This document shows positions 1 through 7,867 of a stretch of 38,424 bases of DNA, one piece after another (positions within the stretch are counted from its first letter, which is position 1; every line of letters begins with the position of its first letter). Position numbers and translations under genes: made by a program. The notes under the pieces are model-generated. The model made no database searches and was not told the DNA's origin. It saw only the letters and a program-made list of their open reading frames with translations. Source of the stretch: JBEKJU01 sp050011095 (lineage in GTDB: Bacteria > Desulfobacterota > Syntrophorhabdia > Syntrophorhabdales > WCHB1-27); contig JBEKJU010000003.1 in NCBI GenBank assembly GCA_050011095.1, forward strand, positions 1 to 38,424. Direction: 5' to 3'.

Positions 1-286
1 ACACCGAATCCACTCTGAGGGAAAAAGTGTTCGAGGAGGATCGGACCTACCGTTTGGGCATCATCGGATTGGGTGTTCGGTTAAGATTGGATTTGGTGTT
101 CGAGGCAGGGTGGATTTTGCATAGTCCGGTTTGTTCTGCCTGTTTCGGTTTTTTTGAATCTGCCTTATCACAAATTTATCACACGAAAAATCGTCTGGAC
201 GCCCTTCGTTTCTCGGCAGTCCTTCTCGAACTGCCCATTCCACTCTCTTCGAACACTCAAGGCAAAGACTAAGGGAATACCCAAAT
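1..286. other. No gene seen; short GTGTTCGAGG direct repeats
   Basis: I see no supported gene in this stretch; the open frames have no ribosome binding site and no recognisable family. The 10-mer GTGTTCGAGG occurs twice (27-36 and 96-105), and its inverse core TCGAACAC lies near 250. These may be chance or the remains of a short repeat. Confidence 0.3.
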
Positions 287-500
287 CTATACGGCAATGG
301 GAGTAAGCTTGTAGAGACGGGCCTGACGTACAGCCCGTCGTAGATCGCCGTGACGGAGGGCGTCACGCACATCATCGCGCTTATAGGCGTCGTCGAGGCT
401 CAGGTAGGGCGACCACCTTCGTCCGATTCAATCAGATCAAGCTCCACTTCCGCCACATAACCGCCTTCCTGCACGAGCTTGGCGTATCGTTTCTTCTCAT
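287..500 (-). pseudogene. Remnant of small conserved protein partnered with DUF4258
   Basis: Read from the ATG at 500 to the TAG at 287, this encodes about 70 residues that match from memory a small conserved family containing YAKLVQEG, YVAEVE, WSPYLSLDDAY and DALRHGDLR. The family usually follows a DUF4258 gene. Two single-base deletions break the frame: one in the A run just after the start (about 488-493) and one in a G run before the WSPYL segment (about 412-417). The start overlaps the stop of the upstream DUF4258 remnant by four bases (ATGA), so the pair was once translationally coupled. The toxin-antitoxin-like role is an inference from the pairing. Sequencing error in short homopolymers is the alternative explanation for the breaks. 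Confidence 0.5.
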
Positions 501-839
501 CTTCTTCTCTCCTCGAGGCCTTCTTTCCAGAGATCCGGGTTGGGCCGATAAGCGGTTACAACTACGGCAGGCGACGTTTCACCTTTCGGTAATTCCCCAA
601 ACAACGTGAATCGACCGCCACTCACGGTCCGATTGAAGAGTCAGGATGCACGGATACTTCGGATAGTCCTCTACGACGACCGCCGCCGCGAATCCCTCCA
701 CGATTTCCCCGGCGAAGAGACCGTCATTCGCCAGTTCATCATCGCCATGTTCTGACGCTGAGACTGCCCGCGTCCTATCAGGTCTCGGACAGCGGCGAGT
801 GTCGCGTTTATAGTAGTCACCCACGAGAAGTTTTGTCAC
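497..839 (-). pseudogene. DUF4258-like protein, frameshifted
   Basis: The N-terminal frame carries HGDDELANDGLFAGEIVEG, then EDYPKYPCILTLQ and IHVVWGI, which is the pattern of DUF4258 proteins. After the glycine-isoleucine an extra base near 591 throws the frame. In the next frame the expected tail continues as SPAVVVTAYRPNPDLW and stops at 497-499. Members are small proteins often found in toxin-antitoxin-like pairs, and the following gene (287-500) is the usual partner. The first 25 or so residues do not look like the family, so the true start is uncertain. The lesion is one added T in a two-base run. Confidence 0.5.
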
Positions 840-1073
840 TTCGAAGCATGGAACGTGCGTAGTCCCCTTCGGTTTTTATCCATTCTTCGAGCGCCAAGTC
901 CTCCTCGATGCCTTTCAGGGATAAGTGTGACCCACCTTGACATGGACCTTCCCGTCGCATCTTCCTCTTCAGCGAACCGGCGATGCCGGACTGCGATATC
1001 GCCAATCGCTAAGTACGTAGGGATGATATCGACCGCCAGTGAGACTCGAAATTACGGAAAGCTGCCGGGGAGA

Positions 1074-1415
1074 TCAGATTTCCTTTTCCTCCACCATATA
1101 GGCCCTTCCGGTGGCGGGCTCGTGTTGGTCGCCCTTAACCTTACGCTTCTGAAACACGTCGCTCAACTGCATAGTGAGCTTCCTTGTTCCTGATAATTCA
1201 ACTCTTACCTGGAGATCACAAAACATTCTCACGAACCCACTCACAGCTTTTTCAAGGGCATCGATCTTTACATTGATATCCTGGGAACGGGCGCTTCGAC
1301 CGCGTCCGCCTTCCTTGCCCGTCTTCTTCGCTCCTTCCTCTTCTGTTGCGTTTCCGCACCTGAGATCGGGGGAGGTGACTTTGACGCTCATTTGAAAGGA
1401 CCTACCCTTGTTCAC
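1074..1415 (-). CDS. Unrecognised open frame, possibly a decayed gene
   Basis: I do not recognise this 113-residue frame. It is hydrophilic, with a Lys/Glu/Gly-rich N-terminal third and a C-terminal half that reads like a folded segment (QVRVELSGTRKL, PATGRAYMVEE). The same frame stays open for about 30 codons upstream of the first candidate start (GTG at 1415), and an ATG at 1391 is also possible; neither has a convincing ribosome binding site. Just downstream (1073-817) two other frames carry pieces that look continuous with each other only if frameshifts are allowed. That is the same decay pattern seen in the adjoining DUF4258 pair, so this may be a broken gene. Confidence 0.25.
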   Translation of the reverse strand: MNKGRSFQMSVKVTSPDLRCGNATEEEGAKKTGKEGGRGRSARSQDINVKIDALEKAVSGFVRMFCDLQVRVELSGTRKLTMQLSDVFQKRKVKGDQHEPATGRAYMVEEKEI

Positions 1416-1559
1416 AAGAACGGACTCACCGACAAAATGCTCAGGGTTTCTGACCCACCCGACAGTGCCTTTTGCGTGTTTGCCGTCAGAATCTCAAATA
1501 TCCTTCATGTCAGGAGAAGACGAGGGCAAAACAAAGAATCTCCAATCCGAAAGAAATCC

Positions 1560-1608
1560 TTGACAAGGTTTCCAGATAAGTGCTATATATGTTTACTAAT
1601 AGGAAACC
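1560..1608 (+). promoter_or_regulatory. Promoter with shared inverted-repeat operator (site D)
   Basis: TTGACA lies at 1560-1565 and TATATA at 1584-1589, an 18-bp spacer, which fits a sigma-70 promoter facing the thiolase operon. An imperfect inverted repeat spans the -10: GGTTTCC at 1567-1573 pairs with GGAAACC at 1602-1608, with AGATAAGTG inside the left arm and TACTAAT inside the right arm. Three other operon promoters in the window share this arrangement. A protein bound here would block RNA polymerase, so repression is the likely mode. The local XRE-cupin pair is the obvious candidate regulator, which is an inference. Confidence 0.75.
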
Positions 1609-1950
1609 ACAGTGGCTACAAAGACGGGGCTATATATAGCTGATATAGCTACTTAATATGGGAGATAATGAGGTATATTGGAAATAGGTCAAAAGGCTAT
1701 TTGTAGTATAAACCTATTACAAGGTTTCCACCATGAGTACAAGAATAGGAAAGGCAGAGACCAAGGGCAAAAGGAAGTCACTCACGTTGTAGTACGGTCA
1801 ATTCCGCTTCCAGGCCTATCTGCAGGGATACATACAGATGTTGACTGTATGGAATGATAGACATGATGGCCGTTATTGGGGTGGAGAGATCACGATGAGC
1901 AATGGTATTTTTGCGCAATCTCATCGCACAGACTAAGGAGGTCTAAAGAG
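1609..1950 (+). promoter_or_regulatory. Long leader with palindrome and second operator-like site
   Basis: There is no gene in this stretch. It would form a leader of about 350 nt if transcription starts at site D. It is AT-rich up to about 1740 and contains a perfect 12-bp palindrome GCTATATATAGC (1629-1640). GGAAATAGG at 1680-1688 faces GGTTTCC at 1723-1729, with TATAAACC between, which resembles a second copy of the operator in the opposite arm order. A 19-codon frame from the ATG at 1733 ends in TAG and has no recognisable product. The ribosome binding site AAGGAGG for the next gene is at 1935-1941. Confidence 0.4.
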
Positions 1951-3159
1951 ATGAAAAAACACAAGAACAGGGTGGCTGTAGTTGGCATCAGCGACGCGAA
2001 GGCGGTCCGGAGAAGGGATGATGCAACCTTTTACCAGATGGCTTACGATGCGGCAAAACAGGCGGTCGAGGATGCGAAACTGACAAAAGATGACATTAAG
2101 TATTGTTTCTTTTCAACGGCTTGCGAAAACTTCAACATGCAGCCCTTGATGGGTTGTATGATCTCTGAGGCTTTAGGCTGGAACCAGAAACCGCTCTACG
2201 AGTTTACCAATGCAGGCGGCTCTTCGGGCAGCGCCTTGTCGACTGCCTACAACTACGTTGCCTCGGGCGAGGCTGACTTCGTGCTTTGTGTGGGCGGCGA
2301 CAAGATATCGGACGCCGATGTACCGAAACTGAACGGATTTCAGAACCTCATCATTTATGGCAACGACTCAGCATTTGAAACGCCCTATGGGGCGGCGCTT
2401 GGTCAGTTTGCTTCGTTCTGCCAGGCATATAAATCCATATACAACATCAGCGAAGAGCAGGCAGCCAAAGTCTCAGTCAAAAATCATGGCAACGCCATGC
2501 TCAATCCCAACGCGCAGGCCCCAATGAAAATAACCGTTGAGGACGTGCTGAATTCAAAGATAATTGCATGGCCCATAAAGTTCCTGGATTGCAGTCTGCA
2601 GAGCGACATCTTTGCGGCTGTCGTCTTTGCCTCAGAAGAAAAGGCCAAGGAACTGACCGATAAACCCGTCTGGATTGAGGGCGTGGGGCACGCGAACGAT
2701 GTACTGAAATTCGGTTGGCGGGAAGCAATGAATCCAGGATTCACTTTCGGTCAGAACCCGGCGATGCGGACAGCGGCCAAAGAGGCGTACGAAATGGCAG
2801 GCATCACGGACCCTTTTAACCAGCTTGACGTTGCCCAGATACAGGACGGTTTTACCTGGCTGGAACTAATAACATACGAGATGCTCGGTTTCTGTAAAGT
2901 GGGCGAGGGAGGCAAATTGATTGATTCTGGCGAGACCCAGATAGGAGGCAAACTACCTGTCAACCCGGGCGGGGGATGCATCGGACACGGACATGCCTAC
3001 GGCGGCATCGGCATGATGGACGTCGCAGAGCTGGTGAGGCAGTTGCGGGGCGAAGCCGGTGATTATCAGGTAAAACCTTTTCCGAAGCGCGGAGTTTGCG
3101 AGACCATGGGCGGTTCAGGCATGACCGTTTCAACCGTATTTGTTCTGGGGAGGGACTAA
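1951..3159 (+). CDS. SCP-2-type thiolase-like protein without nucleophilic Cys
   Basis: This 402-residue protein has a thiolase fold of the lipid-transfer/SCP-2 type. The usual active-site segment N-x-C-A-T/S-G reads N-A-G-G-S-S, so the nucleophilic cysteine is Gly89. The C-terminal His region is altered to GHGHAYGGIG, with His346, His348 and Tyr350. The intact thiolase at 20292-21488 keeps Cys82 and GHPLGASG. Thiolase-fold proteins without the cysteine that pair with DUF35 proteins, such as Ltp2 with ChsH2, are retro-aldolases using tyrosines. The DUF35 gene follows after 2 nt, so an aldolase role is favoured over thiolysis, by inference. The start is the ATG at 1951, 9 nt after AAGGAGG; earlier in-frame starts lack a binding site. 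Confidence 0.8.
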   Translation: MKKHKNRVAVVGISDAKAVRRRDDATFYQMAYDAAKQAVEDAKLTKDDIKYCFFSTACENFNMQPLMGCMISEALGWNQKPLYEFTNAGGSSGSALSTAYNYVASGEADFVLCVGGDKISDADVPKLNGFQNLIIYGNDSAFETPYGAALGQFASFCQAYKSIYNISEEQAAKVSVKNHGNAMLNPNAQAPMKITVEDVLNSKIIAWPIKFLDCSLQSDIFAAVVFASEEKAKELTDKPVWIEGVGHANDVLKFGWREAMNPGFTFGQNPAMRTAAKEAYEMAGITDPFNQLDVAQIQDGFTWLELITYEMLGFCKVGEGGKLIDSGETQIGGKLPVNPGGGCIGHGHAYGGIGMMDVAELVRQLRGEAGDYQVKPFPKRGVCETMGGSGMTVSTVFVLGRD

Positions 3160-3161
3160 TC

Positions 3162-3602
3162 ATGGAGAATAAGGACGTTGTCAAAGCCTACTACAAGATG
3201 GAAGCGGAGTTTATGTACAGCTACGGAAGGATCTCCAGGTTCTTTGGCGAGTTGAAAGACAACAAGAAGATTATGGGAACCAAATGCCCTAAATGTGGAA
3301 TCGTTTTCTGTCCCCCAACCTCGGATTGTCCGAAATGCTGGGTGCCGACAGAGTGGGTTGAGGTAGGACCCAAAGGGACGCTGCTCCACTACACCGTTAT
3401 CGGTCTTCCCCCGCTGTTTGTGAAGAAACCGGTGCCGTTTACCCTCGGATATGTCAAATTCGACGGAGCAGATACAGGTATTTTGGTCTTTATCGATGAA
3501 ACAGATCTGAAGAAACTGAAAAACGGCCTTCGGGTGGAAGCTGTATTTAAGGAAGAGAGAGATGGGCACATTACGGACATTGACTATTGCAAAGTTATAT
3601 AA
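3162..3602 (+). CDS. DUF35 zinc-ribbon/OB-fold partner of the thiolase-like protein
   Basis: A 146-residue protein with an N-terminal helical stretch, a rubredoxin-like zinc ribbon with Cys42, Cys45, Cys56 and Cys59 (CPKC ... CPKC), and an OB-fold from about residue 65 onward. DUF35 proteins bind thiolase-fold enzymes and help hold the CoA substrate. Known cases are archaeal thiolase/HMG-CoA synthase complexes, BbsA of the toluene pathway, and ChsH2 with Ltp2. It starts 2 nt after the thiolase stop, with GGGGAGG inside the end of that gene, so the two are almost certainly made together and form a complex. The four Cys are all present, so zinc binding is expected. Confidence 0.85.
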   Translation: MENKDVVKAYYKMEAEFMYSYGRISRFFGELKDNKKIMGTKCPKCGIVFCPPTSDCPKCWVPTEWVEVGPKGTLLHYTVIGLPPLFVKKPVPFTLGYVKFDGADTGILVFIDETDLKKLKNGLRVEAVFKEERDGHITDIDYCKVI

Positions 3603-3630
3603 GAAACACATCTAAGGGGAGGACGACAGA

Positions 3631-4401
3631 ATGCCGACAGAGAAGATAAAGTACAAGGTAGACAATGGGATCGCCTATATCATCGTCAACAACCCGAGCA
3701 AGATGAACATCCTCGATTTCGATGTCTATCGCGGGTTGATCGAGTCCTTTGACGCGGTCGACGAGGACGATGAAGTAAGGGTGGCCATCCTTTCGGGCGA
3801 GGGGGACAAGGCCTTTATCTGCGGACAGGACATCGCGACCTTTGACATCCATTCCATCCGCGACGGCAAGAGGTTTCTCCGCTTCTGTACGAAGCTCTTC
3901 GTCCGCGCGGAGGCCCTGAGCAAGCCGCTTATCGCGGCGGTAAACGGTCTCGCTCTCGGCGGCGGCACGGAGATCACCCTGGCCTGCGACATGACCGTAG
4001 CCTCCGATAAGGCTAAATTCGGCCTTCCGGAAACAGGAATAGGAGTTGTGCCCCTTTGGGGCGTCATACGCCTCGCCCATGTGGTCGGGAGAATTAAGGC
4101 CAAGGAACTCATGATGACAGGTGACATTATTTCGGCCGAAGAGGCGTTGAGGATCGGATTGATCAACAAAGTCGCGCCTCACGGTGAGGTCCTGGAAGCC
4201 GCCCGGGAAATGGCACAAAAGATCCTGACGAAGGCGCCCCTTGCCGTTGAGCTCGCAAAGATAACGGTCAACAGGGATTTACTTCCCGAGGGCTACGCGT
4301 ACACATCCGGCACGAATCTCCTTTTCTTCGACACGGACGACCTGAAGGAGGGGCTGGACGCATTCTTCAACAAAAGAAAACCGGCGTTTCGGGGTGCCTG
4401 A
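3631..4401 (+). CDS. Enoyl-CoA hydratase/isomerase family protein
   Basis: A 256-residue crotonase-fold protein of normal length. The oxyanion-hole segment (GEGDKAFICGQDI, about 56-68) and the second one (ALGGGTEITLACD, about 108-120) are present. Both acidic catalytic positions of hydratases are kept: Glu114 in GGGTE and Glu134 in LPETGIG. It should add water to a 2-enoyl-CoA, giving the 3-hydroxyacyl-CoA used by the dehydrogenase at 22991 or by the aldolase-like protein just upstream. It lies 28 nt after the DUF35 gene, with GGGGAGGAC ahead of the ATG. An isomerase or hydrolase role within the crotonase superfamily cannot be ruled out. Confidence 0.85.
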   Translation: MPTEKIKYKVDNGIAYIIVNNPSKMNILDFDVYRGLIESFDAVDEDDEVRVAILSGEGDKAFICGQDIATFDIHSIRDGKRFLRFCTKLFVRAEALSKPLIAAVNGLALGGGTEITLACDMTVASDKAKFGLPETGIGVVPLWGVIRLAHVVGRIKAKELMMTGDIISAEEALRIGLINKVAPHGEVLEAAREMAQKILTKAPLAVELAKITVNRDLLPEGYAYTSGTNLLFFDTDDLKEGLDAFFNKRKPAFRGA

Positions 4402-4657
4402 GGTTTCGACCGAAAAACGATGTCGTTACTCAAAACCATGAATTAATACGACGGAGCGTAGCTCGAAGTGATATGGCACCCGGCGGCATAGCTTGCCGGG
4501 TGGCCCCTCGAAAGAAGAGGGATAAGTGTGAAAGCCGCGAAGGCTCGACAGCGCCCAAGGCACGACGCGGCAATCAATGGTTCGGGGGTGGACATCCCCG
4601 TCGCCCTAATGGATCAAGGCCGGTTGCGTAGGGGAAGGCATCAGGAGGTTTGTCCGA
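4402..4657 (+). promoter_or_regulatory. Structured intercistronic RNA region, possible cis-regulatory RNA
   Basis: This 256-nt gap inside the operon has no open frame of interest but several strong hairpins: CACCCGGC/GCCGGGTG (4477-4484 with 4495-4502), CCCTC/GAGGG (4505-4509 with 4517-4521), GCCGCG/CGCGGC (4534-4539 with 4566-4571), and a GGGG/CCCC hairpin near 4585-4605. They are consecutive and end just before the AGGAGG of the CoA-transferase. I do not recognise a known riboswitch class. Options are a cis-acting leader, a processing or attenuation site, or an independent small RNA. Confidence 0.4.
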
Positions 4658-5965
4658 ATGAAAGAGTGGTTGGCCGAATACAGGAAGAAGTTGATCTCAG
4701 CCGATGAGGCCGCGCGCAAGATCGAGAGCGGTATGGAGGTAGTTATCTCCGCAACATCGGAACCCATAAGCATTATGGAGAAGTTCAGTGCAGTGGCAGA
4801 CAAGGTCCGGAACGTCAAGGTTTTTTCTGTTTTTACGACCAAGCCCTATGATGTGTTTATCAATCATGAAAGGAAGGGAAGTTTTGAATTGACCTGCTGG
4901 TTTTGGGGGGCATGCGCGCGCGCAGCTCAGTCAGCGAAAACAGGGTCGGTTTCCTATCAGCCAAACCTGTTACACAACATAGCCCCCGGTTACCTGGAGA
5001 CGAGAAAGCCAAATATCTACATAGGTTCTTGTACCCCGCCGGATAAGCACGGTCACGTCCATCTTGCCCTTAGCCTTGTATACGAGAAGGATATGGTGGA
5101 GGCCGCCGATATGGTTATCCTGGAGGTAACCAAAAAGGCACCACGGGTTTTTGGCGATACTGAGGTGCATATCGATGACGTGGACTTTTTTGTAGAGGAC
5201 GACCATGACCTGTTTATGTTGCCCAACAGGGAGCTTGACGAAATAGATCTTTCAATAGGTCGGCACATTGCCGAACTGGTGCCGGACGAAGCCACGATCC
5301 AGCTCGGTATAGGTGAGATACCCAACGCCGTGGCCCGTTGCCTTGAGACGAAGAAAGACCTTGGTGTTCACACGGAGATGCTGGTCGATTCCATGAGACA
5401 TCTCTATGATATAGGCGTTATTACGAACAAAAAGAAGACGCTGTACAACGGCAAGTTTATCTGCGCCTTCCTGTGGGGTACGCAGGAACTCTACGACTGG
5501 GCAGACAATAATTCGACGATCTTGATGTTAAAAGGAAGGTATGTGAATGATCCGGCCGTGATCCGGCGGAATTCGAAGATGAGATCTATTAACACGTGTA
5601 TGATGGTCGACCTCACCGGCCAGGTCTTTAGCGAAGGTATTGGGACAAATCACTATTCCGGAACAGGCGGCCAGCTTGACACGGCACTAGGTGCAAGACA
5701 GGGGCTTGATGGGCAGGGAAAGTCCATCATTGCGTGTCGATCAACGGCAAAGGACGGACAGATATCTACTATTGTTTCTCTTGCTCCACAGGGAACCCCG
5801 GTAACCCTTCACCGGGGCATAACCGACTATGTCGTGACGGAATACGGTTCCGCTTGGCTGCGCGGCAAGACGGTAAAAGAGCGGGTAGGGAGCCTAATAG
5901 GGATCGCTCATCCCGATTTCCGGGAACAATTGAGGGAAGAAGCGGAAAGGCTCGGATTCATCTAA
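4658..5965 (+). CDS. Acetyl-CoA hydrolase/4-hydroxybutyrate CoA-transferase family protein
   Basis: A 435-residue protein of the Cat1/AbfT CoA-transferase family, full length. The catalytic glutamate is Glu240 in GVHTEML; the glycine-rich GIGEIPNAV (about 217-225) and the C-terminal EGIGTNHYSGTGGQLD segment of the CoA site are present. It should move CoA between acyl-CoA and a free acid, so it could activate the substrate or recover CoA from products without ATP. It has a good AGGAGG site 8 nt before the ATG but follows a 256-nt structured gap, so its expression may be set separately from the upstream genes. A CoA hydrolase role is possible, but the family pattern favours transferase. Confidence 0.85.
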   Translation: MKEWLAEYRKKLISADEAARKIESGMEVVISATSEPISIMEKFSAVADKVRNVKVFSVFTTKPYDVFINHERKGSFELTCWFWGACARAAQSAKTGSVSYQPNLLHNIAPGYLETRKPNIYIGSCTPPDKHGHVHLALSLVYEKDMVEAADMVILEVTKKAPRVFGDTEVHIDDVDFFVEDDHDLFMLPNRELDEIDLSIGRHIAELVPDEATIQLGIGEIPNAVARCLETKKDLGVHTEMLVDSMRHLYDIGVITNKKKTLYNGKFICAFLWGTQELYDWADNNSTILMLKGRYVNDPAVIRRNSKMRSINTCMMVDLTGQVFSEGIGTNHYSGTGGQLDTALGARQGLDGQGKSIIACRSTAKDGQISTIVSLAPQGTPVTLHRGITDYVVTEYGSAWLRGKTVKERVGSLIGIAHPDFREQLREEAERLGFI

Positions 5966-6081
5966 ACTCCCCCCGGAGCAATAATGGCTACTCATGACTA
6001 TCGGGCGGTATGCTTATCGTAAACCGCGTTTCGGGGATCTATGGACCAGTTTCGGAAAAGTGGTCCTCATGTCTACAATAT

Positions 6082-6129
6082 TTGACAAGTGTTATCCATT
6101 AGGGTAAAATAGTTTCTTATAACGAAACT
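6082..6129 (+). promoter_or_regulatory. Promoter of first XRE-cupin gene with inverted repeat
   Basis: TTGACA (6082-6087), a 17-bp spacer and TAAAAT (6105-6110) make a good sigma-70 promoter. Immediately after the -10, AGTTTC (6111-6116) faces GAAACT (6124-6129) across 7 bp. The first arm runs GTTTCTTATAA, close to the GTTTCCTATAAG arm of site B. Self-regulation by the gene product is likely. The ATG follows at 6155. Confidence 0.65.
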
Positions 6130-6154
6130 AAAAAGTCAAGAAATCGAAGATATT

Positions 6155-6721
6155 ATGAACGAAAAAATAGTTGCGGAAAATATTAGAAGGGCGCGATTGG
6201 AGCAGGGCCTGTCCATCGAGCAGCTCGCCAGGCGAGCGGGGTTCACTAAGGGTTATGTCTCGAAAATAGAGAATTCCGAGAAGGCCCCTCCCCTTTCCAC
6301 GTTAACGAAACTGGCCATTGCCCTCAAGGTAGACGTGGGATTTCTTCTGGCCGGAAATTCGGAAAGGGGTGAGAACGTGGCCCTCTGCATCATACGGACC
6401 GACGAAAGACAGCAAAGTTCGTCGAGGGGCGCGGCTTCCGGATACCGGTTCGAGCGGCTGGCCTTCAAAAAGGCGGGCAGAAATATGGAGCCCCTCATTC
6501 TTACGCCTTCCCTTCAATCGGAGAAGGTATTGTCGTATGACGGTGAAGAGTTCATGTACGTCCTCGAAGGAACGGTCGAACTCGTCTATGACAGCAAAAG
6601 ATATACATTCCACGAGGGTGACTCCGGTTATTTCGATGCGTCTGTTCCCCATTCGGGCAGGAGCGTCGGCGACAAGGAAGCGAAACTTCTGGTGGTCACC
6701 TATTACTACAAGCGCAGATGA
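6155..6721 (+). CDS. XRE-family regulator with C-terminal cupin domain (copy 1)
   Basis: A 188-residue regulator. Residues 8-64 are an XRE helix-turn-helix (LSIEQLARRAGFTKGYVSKIE). After a linker, residues about 105-186 form a cupin_2 beta barrel (GEEFMYVLEGTVEL, HEGDSGYFDASVPHS) that would bind a small ligand. This architecture is common for local regulators of carbon, amino-acid or polyamine use. It lies 189 nt after the CoA-transferase, under its own promoter. The recognition helix is the same as in copy 2, so both should read the same DNA. The TTTCC inverted repeats at the operon promoters are the best candidate targets, which is an inference. No ribosome binding site is obvious before the ATG. 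Confidence 0.85.
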   Translation: MNEKIVAENIRRARLEQGLSIEQLARRAGFTKGYVSKIENSEKAPPLSTLTKLAIALKVDVGFLLAGNSERGENVALCIIRTDERQQSSSRGAASGYRFERLAFKKAGRNMEPLILTPSLQSEKVLSYDGEEFMYVLEGTVELVYDSKRYTFHEGDSGYFDASVPHSGRSVGDKEAKLLVVTYYYKRR

Positions 6722-7006
6722 TGCGCGACGCCGCGCCAGGGACAGAAACATGGAGTCTCTCCCCAGAGTCAGGAAATTAGCCCCTAATTTGCCTGCCGGT
6801 CCTTTTACCCCGCCCGCCTTTTGAAGGTTTTGCCCCGCCCCCCGTCCGCACGGATGGCCTCACGCTGTGACTCAGCGCAACCGGCACGAAGCTTCCCTTC
6901 TTTGTCGCCCGAAAAATAGTACACATATCGTCAACAGTGTTTCACAGCAGTGTTTTCAAACAAAGGAGAAGGGGAGGGAGGAACTCAGCTTTTGTATGCA
7001 GTATAT

Positions 7007-7054
7007 TTGACAAGCGTTCCCGCTCAGAGTAAAATGGTTTCTATTGAAGAGACC
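7007..7054 (+). promoter_or_regulatory. Promoter of second XRE-cupin gene
   Basis: TTGACA (7007-7012), a 17-bp spacer and TAAAAT (7030-7035) reproduce the promoter of copy 1, followed directly by GGTTTCTATT (7036-7045) and, in inverse order, AGAGACC (7048-7054). The -10 hexamer and the phase of the GTTTC arm match copy 1, while the spacer differs, so the promoter was duplicated along with the gene and then drifted. Confidence 0.6.
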
Positions 7055-7078
7055 GCAGGATCGGGGCATAAAGACACC

Positions 7079-7732
7079 ATGGACGAGAGAATAATTGCGG
7101 AAAATATTAAAAGGGCGCGATTGGAGCAGAGCCTGTCCATCGAGCAGCTCGCCAGGCGAGCGGGATTCACGAAGGGTTATGTGTCGAAAATGGAGAACTC
7201 CGAGAAGGCGCCTCCCCTTTCCACATTGACCAAACTGGCCCTTGCCCTCAAGATAGACGTGGGTTTTCTTCTTACGGGCAGCTCGGAAAAGGGTGAGGAT
7301 ATCCCGCTCTGCATCGTACGGGCCGATGAGAGAAAAGAGGGCTCATCGAGGGGTGATGCCTCGGGGTACCGCTTTGAGCGGCTGGCCTACAAGAAGGCTG
7401 GCAGAAACATGGAGCCCCTTATCGTCACGCCTTCGTTGGAATCGGACGAGGTATTGTCGTATGACGGCGAGGAGTTCATGTACGTGTTTGAGGGAACCGT
7501 CGAACTTGTTTATGGCAGCAAGAGATATACCCTCCGTGAAGGTGACGCCGTCTATTTCGACGCGGCCATTCCCCATTCGATCAGGAGCATCGGGGACAGG
7601 GAGGCGAAGCTTCTCGTAGTCATGTATTACTACAAACGCGGGGGCGCGGGTCGACTCAACGAAGATATCCTCCAGCATGGTGGAGAGGGTCGGAGCGGAG
7701 TCCGGGGCGTTTCTTCCGGTCGCCTGCCATAA
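7079..7732 (+). CDS. XRE-family regulator with C-terminal cupin domain (copy 2)
   Basis: A 217-residue paralogue of the gene at 6155. The two align without gaps over the first 187 residues; most differences are conservative, and the recognition-helix region differs only by Ile/Met. It adds a 30-residue Gly/Arg-rich tail after the shared YYYKR end, probably because the original stop was lost. I chose the ATG at 7079 because it matches the start of copy 1; upstream starts at 6950 and 7034 lie before or on the promoter. Cupin residues differ near the ligand pocket (copy 1 GDSGYFDASVPHS, copy 2 GDAVYFDAAIPHS), so the two may answer to different ligands while binding one operator. Confidence 0.8.
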   Translation: MDERIIAENIKRARLEQSLSIEQLARRAGFTKGYVSKMENSEKAPPLSTLTKLALALKIDVGFLLTGSSEKGEDIPLCIVRADERKEGSSRGDASGYRFERLAYKKAGRNMEPLIVTPSLESDEVLSYDGEEFMYVFEGTVELVYGSKRYTLREGDAVYFDAAIPHSIRSIGDREAKLLVVMYYYKRGGAGRLNEDILQHGGEGRSGVRGVSSGRLP

Positions 7733-7867
7733 CGACCCCGGCTGCCATCATCCGCTCATCCGAGCCCGTCCCCAATCCTTCTTGCCGGGCCGGCGCACAT
7801 GAATACACCAGGCCGCCGGTTCTCTTTCTCCGCGTATTGCCTCTATCCCTTCTGCGCTTTTCGTCAC

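Noticed and set aside
4402..4657. Group II intron or known riboswitch
   Set aside because: No domain V-like motif or conserved riboswitch core was recognised; only generic hairpins are visible.
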